NCBI GenBank assembly: GCA_030446525.1
Contig: JAUJNC010000162.1
Coordinates: 1 to 11,125, forward strand
Direction of reading: 5' to 3'
DNA length: 11,125 bases
DNA from: Armatimonadaceae bacterium
GTDB lineage: Bacteria > Armatimonadota > Armatimonadia > Armatimonadales > Armatimonadaceae
Each line of letters begins with the position of its first letter. Position 1 is the stretch's first letter. Shown in pieces: positions 7,720-11,125 of this stretch. Position numbers and translations under genes: made by a program. Below the pieces are notes generated by a model. That model was not told where the DNA came from. It saw only the letters and a list, made by a program, of their open reading frames with translations, and searched no databases.

Positions 7720-8037
7720 GAAGGCCGCCGACCTTGTTACTCAGGCATCACTAACGCTCAAAGCGCGGCCGAACCCCTTCGATACTCCGTGATGCTGCTC
7801 GCAAATCCACCGAAGCGAACGTGATACCGGATCTGCCTGAATATGGCGCAAACTCTTGCGGGAGGCGCAGGCTCAGGGGTGCCACGGCCCGATCCGGCAT
7901 TGCGCCCCGCGCGCCCAGATGTGCGCATCGCCGGCATCGAGAGATACCGCCGCCGAGGAAACGACGGTTACCGGATCAGGTTGTGAAAAACCACAAAAAA
8001 GACAGAGGCCATAAGCCCGAAACGGGAGAAGTCATGG
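7720..8037. other. Intergenic region between the divergent regulators
   Basis: No gene is supported. Short open frames on both strands lack a Shine-Dalgarno and family resemblance. The minus strand reads briefly like coding sequence around 7800-7980 (a run ending ARGAQCRIGPWHP before a stop), but I cannot assign it and it may be chance in GC-rich DNA. An A-rich patch at 7985-8000 lies upstream of the right-hand regulator. Confidence 0.5.
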
Positions 8038-8073
8038 TATCATAGCGCTGTGAATAGCGTCACAGCGCTATGA
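8038..8073 (+). promoter_or_regulatory. Palindromic operator and -10 element of the right-hand regulator
   Basis: TCATAGCGCTGTGA (8040-8053) and TCACAGCGCTATGA (8060-8073) are perfect 14-bp inverted arms around a 6-nt spacer. TATCAT at 8038-8043 (5 of 6 to TATAAT) overlaps the left arm, so a bound repressor would cover the transcription start. No good -35 is visible. The site lies 14 nt before the regulator's ATG and fits autoregulation by a LacI-family dimer; the arm length is greater than the usual LacI site. Confidence 0.65.
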
Positions 8074-8087
8074 ACGAAGGAGCGGCT

Positions 8088-9102
8088 ATGGCAGCCACGG
8101 CGAAAGAGATCGCGGAAAAAGCGGGCGTGTCCCTGCCTACGGTATGGCATGTTCTCGGCGGCAAAGGTGAACGCTACCGGGCAGAGACGCGCGGAAGGGC
8201 GTTGGCGGCCGCACAGGCACTGGGCTATCGGCCCAACGGCTCCGCGCGGGCGATCAGTACCGGGCGCTTTGGATGCGTCGCCCTCCTGCTCAGTACGCAC
8301 TACACCCGCAGCGCTGTCTATCCGCAGTTATAGGGCAACCGCGCGGACCGGCACGCCGTCGCGCTCGGCCCGCAGGCGCAGCGAGGCGCTCGTGGCGTAG
8401 TGGTCGTGGGCGGTGGTCAGGACGTCCTGGCCCGGGCGGAGGCGGAGGCCGCCGTAGAGGAGGCCGAGCCCCTGGGTGGTATTCCCCAATCGCCTGCGCT
8501 CCCTGATCCACGAGCACGAGATGCCCGCCGTCTGGACCAATGTCAAGCAGGACACCGACAGCGTCTATCCCGACGACCACGCGGCGGGGCGCCGCTCCGC
8601 CGAGCACCTGCTTTCGCTGGGACATCAGCGTATCGCCTACCTGGCGTACTCTCCGAGTCATCATTATAGCATGGCCGACCGGCGCGCCGGCTGCGAGGAA
8701 GCGGTGCGCGAAGCGGGGGGTGAGCTGCGTGTGATCGGACCACAGACGCCTGTCAAGCGCGCACGCTGGGAGGCTATGGTCAGTGAGGCGCTGGCCGCGC
8801 CGGACCGGCCGACTGCCCTGATCGCCTACGGGCCGCAGGCTCTACGTCCCGCCTATGTCGCCACGCTCAAGCGGGGGCTGCGGGTGCCCGAGGACCTGTC
8901 ACTAGTCGTCTTCGACGATCACCTTCACGACGACCTAGGTCTTCCGATCACGAGCCTGGTGTTGCCCGAGCAGGAGATGGGGCGCGCGGCCGTCGCGATG
9001 CTGCGAGTCAAGATCAAGGCGCCGGCTGAGGCGATCCCCGCCCGGCCGCTGCCGCTGACCTTTGCAGCTGGGGAGAGCTGCGCCCCGCCATCCAAAGCGT
9101 AA
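8088..9102 (+). pseudogene. LacI-family transcriptional regulator, interrupted by foreign sequence
   Basis: The N-terminal part (8088-8330) has a LacI HTH (AKEIAEKAGVSLPTVWHVL), the hinge (ALGYRPNGSARAI) and the first strand of the ligand domain (FGCVALLLSTHYTR), then hits TAG at 8331. The C-terminal part (from about 8485 to 9102, another frame) resumes with PNRLRSLIHEHEMPAVWTN, LLSLGHQRIAYL, DRPTALIAYGP, EDLSLVVFDDH and ends [13 protein letters not shown]. The span between is an antisense aminotransferase piece. Aligned to the left-hand regulator, about 52 residues of the ligand domain are missing. The ATG at 8088 is preferred over 8070 because AAGGAG (8077-8082) precedes it and 8070 lies inside the operator. 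As written, no functional repressor could be made; only the HTH part would be. Confidence 0.85.
8331..8483 (-). pseudogene. Antisense fragment of a class V PLP aminotransferase gene
   Basis: On the minus strand 51 codons read, in order, NTTQGLGLLYGGLRLRPG, QDVLTTAHDHYATSASLRLR and AERDGVPVRAVAL. This matches the pattern of class V aminotransferases of the isopenicillin-N-epimerase/cysteine-desulfurase-like group, where an NTT-x-GL segment is followed by a gly-leu-arg-pro-gly turn and T(T/E)HDHY. Codon third positions are nearly all G or C, as in real genes here. Neither end of the enzyme is present and there is no start codon. It sits inside the LacI gene on the opposite strand, replacing a piece of almost equal size. 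Confidence 0.68.
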
Positions 9103-9105
9103 ACC

Positions 9106-9124
9106 TGACCGGCGCAGCCGGTCA
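9106..9124 (+). promoter_or_regulatory. Intercistronic hairpin between regulator and pilin-like gene
   Basis: TGACCGGC-GCA-GCCGGTCA is a perfect 8-bp stem with a 3-nt loop, starting 3 nt after the regulator's stop. No T-tract follows, so it is not a normal intrinsic terminator. It ends 25 nt before the pilin-like ATG, close to its Shine-Dalgarno, and may stabilise or separate the two messages. Confidence 0.5.
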
Positions 9125-9149
9125 CCCGACCGAAGGAGGTATTTCTTCT

Positions 9150-9902
9150 ATGCAACGACACAACTCTGGAGCATTCACACTGATAGAACTGCTCGTCGTG
9201 ATCGCGATAATAGCAATCCTTGCTGCTATCCTTTTTCCCGTTTTCGCCCAGGCCCGCGAGAAAGCGCGGCAGACCGCCTGCCTGTCCAATGTCAAGCAAT
9301 TGGGCCTTGGCTGCATGATGTACGCCCAGGACTATGACGAAACGATGCCCATGGGTCTGTACAGTAATCAACGCTGGATCGATGGTGTTGCGCCTTATAT
9401 TAAGAACCGTGTCATTCGCCTCTGTCCGTCGCAAGAGCGTCCCCTGCAAATCAGTTCCACCAGAGATGCCGGAAGCTATTACGGGCTTAACCAGAGCCTG
9501 GCGAATGCGAATACCGGAGCGCCGCTGGCATTGCTTAAAGCACCCGCGGGCCTCGTGATGATCGCGGATACCGCGCAGTTGAGCGAGACCAGGCTGCCGA
9601 GCCTCACGGATCGGCTTGACCCCACGAAATGGATAAACTATATCACGGGAGCCACCGACTGGCAGACACGTGGACCGCTGCTATTCAACCCGGTGACGGG
9701 AGTTTATGGCGGCTCCTATGGGGGGACATCCGCCGATTCTTTCCGCCGGCCCGTTGGTATCCATGCAGGCGGCGCCAATATCTGCTTCGCGGACGGTCAT
9801 GCTAAATGGGTCAAGATCGATCAGCTCATCGGCCCTCTGGCAGCCGGGGCCGAAACGGGCTGGCCTATCGCCGACGCGCGTAACCTCTGGGACAACGAGT
9901 AA
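9150..9902 (+). CDS. DUF1559-type pilin-like (pseudopilin) surface protein
   Basis: A complete 250-residue protein. The short basic leader is followed by GAFTLIEL, with prepilin peptidase cleavage expected at A8/F9 (Ala in place of the usual Gly), then the hydrophobic helix [18 protein letters not shown], a charged stretch and C44-LSNVKQ. The globular part contains QDYDE at 60-64 and the H205-x9-D215-G216 motif near the end (FADGHAKW). GAAGGAGG precedes the ATG at good distance. Expected location: inner membrane then surface, assembled by type IV pilus or type II secretion-like machinery, none of which is in the window. It lies 47 nt after the LacI gene on the same strand, mirroring the left-hand pair. 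It ends NLWDNE and lacks the calcium-loop tail of its homologue at 5819-6576. Confidence 0.92.
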   Translation: MQRHNSGAFTLIELLVVIAIIAILAAILFPVFAQAREKARQTACLSNVKQLGLGCMMYAQDYDETMPMGLYSNQRWIDGVAPYIKNRVIRLCPSQERPLQISSTRDAGSYYGLNQSLANANTGAPLALLKAPAGLVMIADTAQLSETRLPSLTDRLDPTKWINYITGATDWQTRGPLLFNPVTGVYGGSYGGTSADSFRRPVGIHAGGANICFADGHAKWVKIDQLIGPLAAGAETGWPIADARNLWDNE

Positions 9903-10183
9903 CGGATGAGCAAAGCCTGGCTTTCAACGTGTGCCGGAGTCGCGCTGTCACTCCCGGCCCAGGCCAGGGACTGCAGCATGACTCCGGCGCCGGTGAACGG
10001 GAGCGGGCCAGCAGGGACGTCCGTGTATGCCTCCCTGCCGCCCGACCACTTTGAGCCCGATTCAGCACTTCGAACGGGGAGCACCCGATCCGAGTGCCGT
10101 TTCACGGTGGTCGAGACGATTCCTGCGAGTCGGACTGCACTGAAGGAAACGTAAAATAGCAGTTTTGCCGCAGGTGCCAGCAC

Positions 10184-10211
10184 TTTCCGTTTTGAGGCAG
10201 AGGGCGAACTC
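10184..10211 (+). repeat. Dispersed intergenic motif, diverged copy 3
   Basis: From TTCCGTTTT to GGGCGAACTCG this stretch lines up without gaps with copy 2, sharing about 21 of 28 positions, with the two ends best conserved and the centre diverged. It begins inside the left arm of the CACTTTCCGTTTT inverted repeat. Confidence 0.4.
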
Positions 10212-10245
10212 GTTTTTCACAAGGGGCAAAAAGCGAGCAAGTGGA

Positions 10246-10278
10246 GAGTTCCGTTTTTGCCAAGATGGCGAACACGCC
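10246..10278 (+). repeat. Dispersed intergenic motif, copy 2
   Basis: It is identical to 205-237 at 28 of 33 positions. In this copy GCCA-AGA-TGGC can form a small hairpin, and its final GCC is the first part of the terminator stem at 10276, so motif and terminator may be one element. Confidence 0.55.
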
Positions 10279-10310
10279 GGGGGCGAGAGACCGTCTCGCC
10301 CCCGGCTTTT
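10276..10310 (+). terminator. Strong Rho-independent terminator
   Basis: GCCGGGGGCGAGA (10276-10288) and TCTCGCCCCCGGC (10294-10306) form a perfect 13-bp stem around a 5-nt loop, followed by TTTT. An outer ATGGC/GCCAT pairing (10265-10269 with the GCCAT just after the T-tract) could extend it. It faces plus-strand transcription; the nearest plus-strand gene ends about 370 nt upstream, so it ends either a long 3' UTR or a separate small transcript. Confidence 0.75.
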
Positions 10311-10411
10311 CTGCCATTTCGGGTAGGGGTTCCGGGTCCTGGCGGCGAGCTTTCCGGTCAGAAAACGGAAAGTGGAACTCGGGTAGAACCTGATCAACGC
10401 GCTGGCGCGGG

Positions 10412-10675
10412 TCACACCACAGGTTCGCTCTCGGCTTCGCCCGAGTCCGCTTTCTCGCCCAGGTTCGTCCGGATGTCGAGGATGCCCGTGACCGCGTCAG
10501 AGAAGTCCACGTTCTGGCCCTCGTTGGGGGCGACGTCGCGGTCCACGAGCTCGTACGCCTCACCCGGTTCCAGGCGGGGATCCAGCACGGTCGTCACGTC
10601 ACGGTCCGGGGCACCGGTCCTCTGATCCGGGTCCTCCGGGCCACCGGCGGGCGTTGTATCACTTTCGTACGTCAT
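10412..10675 (-). CDS. Small acidic hypothetical protein
   Basis: An 87-residue protein rich in Asp and Glu, with no Cys, no signal peptide and no membrane segment. The start at 10675 (MTYESDTTPAGG) is preferred over 10762 because GGGAGGAG lies about 9 nt upstream, while the longer version has no Shine-Dalgarno and an Arg-rich non-matching extension. Third codon positions are strongly G/C, supporting real coding. The middle part (EPGEAYELVDRDVAPNEGQ) looks like the most ordered segment; the two ends look disordered. I do not recognise a family. Nothing lies next to it on the same strand, and its promoter is not obvious. Confidence 0.65.
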   Translation of the reverse strand: MTYESDTTPAGGPEDPDQRTGAPDRDVTTVLDPRLEPGEAYELVDRDVAPNEGQNVDFSDAVTGILDIRTNLGEKADSGEAESEPVV

Positions 10676-10796
10676 CAGTTTACTCCTCCCGGGGGCGCGT
10701 CGCGCACCGCTTCCGTAATACCCGGCCCGGAAGGGCGACATGCCTTGGAAGCGCGCCTTCATGTCAAAACGAACAAGTTTTTTGTCAGAAATGCCA

Positions 10797-10826
10797 TTGT
10801 CACAGCGAGGTCGAGCACTTTATGAT
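10797..10826 (+). promoter_or_regulatory. Sigma-70-type promoter for the right-end gene
   Basis: TTGTCA (10797-10802) and TATGAT (10821-10826) each match the consensus at 5 of 6 positions, with an 18-nt spacer. Transcription would start near 10833, giving a leader of about 88 nt before the ATG at 10921. Confidence 0.55.
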
Positions 10827-10920
10827 ACATAGTACGATGCACGCCCTTTCTGGCGGCACGGAGCGGCCTGTCTGCCGACCCGGCGTCGGGTTCGATGGGA
10901 CAACGAAAGGAGCCGCACCC

Positions 10921-11125
10921 ATGTCCGAGCAGGCTTTCCGGTGCTCACGGCTTGCCGCTGAGCGGCCGGCCCTTTACGGAGTGCTTGCCATGATCTTCGC
11001 CGCCTTTGCCGTGCCGGGCGCGGCCGAGATGCCCGCGCTGGACAGCGGCGACGGCATGTCGCTGCGCCTGTCCGACAGCGGGCGGGTCGCCGCCGTTTTC
11101 CTGGACGGCAAGCGCCTGCCCCCTG
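10921..11125 (+). CDS. N-terminus of a secreted protein, cut by the window edge
   Basis: An open frame of 68 codons runs from ATG at 10921 to the end of the window without a stop. AAAGGAG lies 8 nt upstream. The n-region is unusually long and basic (residues 1-16), then comes a hydrophobic core (about 17-32), and signal peptidase I cleavage is likely after A35 (PGAA before EMPAL). The mature start contains MSLRLSDSGRVAAVFLDGK, a beta-strand pattern seen at the start of large exported carbohydrate-active or beta-sandwich proteins, but too little is visible to name a family. It has its own promoter and is transcribed away from the small acidic gene. Confidence 0.75.
   Translation, partial: MSEQAFRCSRLAAERPALYGVLAMIFAAFAVPGAAEMPALDSGDGMSLRLSDSGRVAAVFLDGKRLPP

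Larger units (their letters stand above)
9903..10411. other. Non-coding region with repeat motifs and a terminator
   Basis: No gene is supported; frames on both strands are low-complexity or lack starts. The first 240 nt show no clear signal beyond a weak AAAGC/GCTTT hairpin just after the pilin-like gene. From 10181 the region is organised: CACTTTCCGTTTT (10181-10193) and its exact inverse AAAACGGAAAGTG (10362-10374) bracket two copies of the dispersed motif and the strong hairpin at 10276-10306. This could be a small structured RNA or a mobile intergenic element. Confidence 0.55.

Noticed and set aside
8070..8087. Earlier ATG for the right-hand regulator at 8070
   Set aside because: It lies within the operator palindrome and has no Shine-Dalgarno; the ATG at 8088 is preceded by AAGGAG.
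1..11125. CRISPR array, tRNA, rRNA, transposase or phage genes
   Set aside because: No regularly spaced repeats, no cloverleaf or rRNA-like sequence, and no transposase, integrase or phage protein motif was seen on either strand.

Overview
The window looks like a high-GC chromosome segment from an Armatimonadota-type bacterium (Capsulimonas-like), or less likely a planctomycete. The main pointers are two type IV pilin-like proteins of the DUF1559 kind. They share a nearly identical N-terminal helix ending in LFPVFA, a run of charged residues before a conserved Cys and NVKQ, and a C-terminal H-x9-DG motif. They sit beside LacI-type regulators and a large secreted glycosidase-like lipoprotein. 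This is an assignment from pattern, not from a database search.

Layout. Positions 1-587 hold no convincing gene but contain a repeat copy, a candidate minus-strand terminator and a nested inverted repeat. From about 7674 down to 588 the minus strand carries a compact set of genes in the order LacI-family regulator (many frameshifts), pilin-like protein (one frameshift), a 1070-residue clan GH-A-like lipoprotein, a zinc-free MDR dehydrogenase and a zinc-type MDR dehydrogenase. The last three are joined by 4-bp ATGA overlaps, so they are almost certainly cotranscribed. Positions 7675-8087 are the intergenic region between divergent regulators, with a TTGACA-type promoter on the left and a perfect 14-bp-arm palindrome on the right. 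To the right runs a second LacI gene, followed by a hairpin and an intact pilin-like gene. Positions 9903-10411 are non-coding and hold a cluster of repeat motifs and a strong terminator. The right end has a small acidic protein on the minus strand and, behind a good promoter, the start of a secreted protein that runs off the window.

How it may work together (inference): the left operon looks like a sugar-responsive cassette. A regulator controls a surface pilin-like protein, an exported glycosidase for an unknown glycan, and two dehydrogenases that could oxidise the released sugar or polyol. The same regulator-then-pilin pair occurs on the right as a mirror image.

The oddest features are in the two regulators. 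The left one can be restored to full length only by correcting about ten single-base indels, mostly losses in homopolymers, while the neighbouring 3.2-kb gene is intact. The right one has about 154 bp of its ligand-binding domain replaced, at almost the same length, by an antisense piece of a class V aminotransferase gene. Local sequence error or chimera and genuine gene decay are both possible, and reads across these sites would decide.
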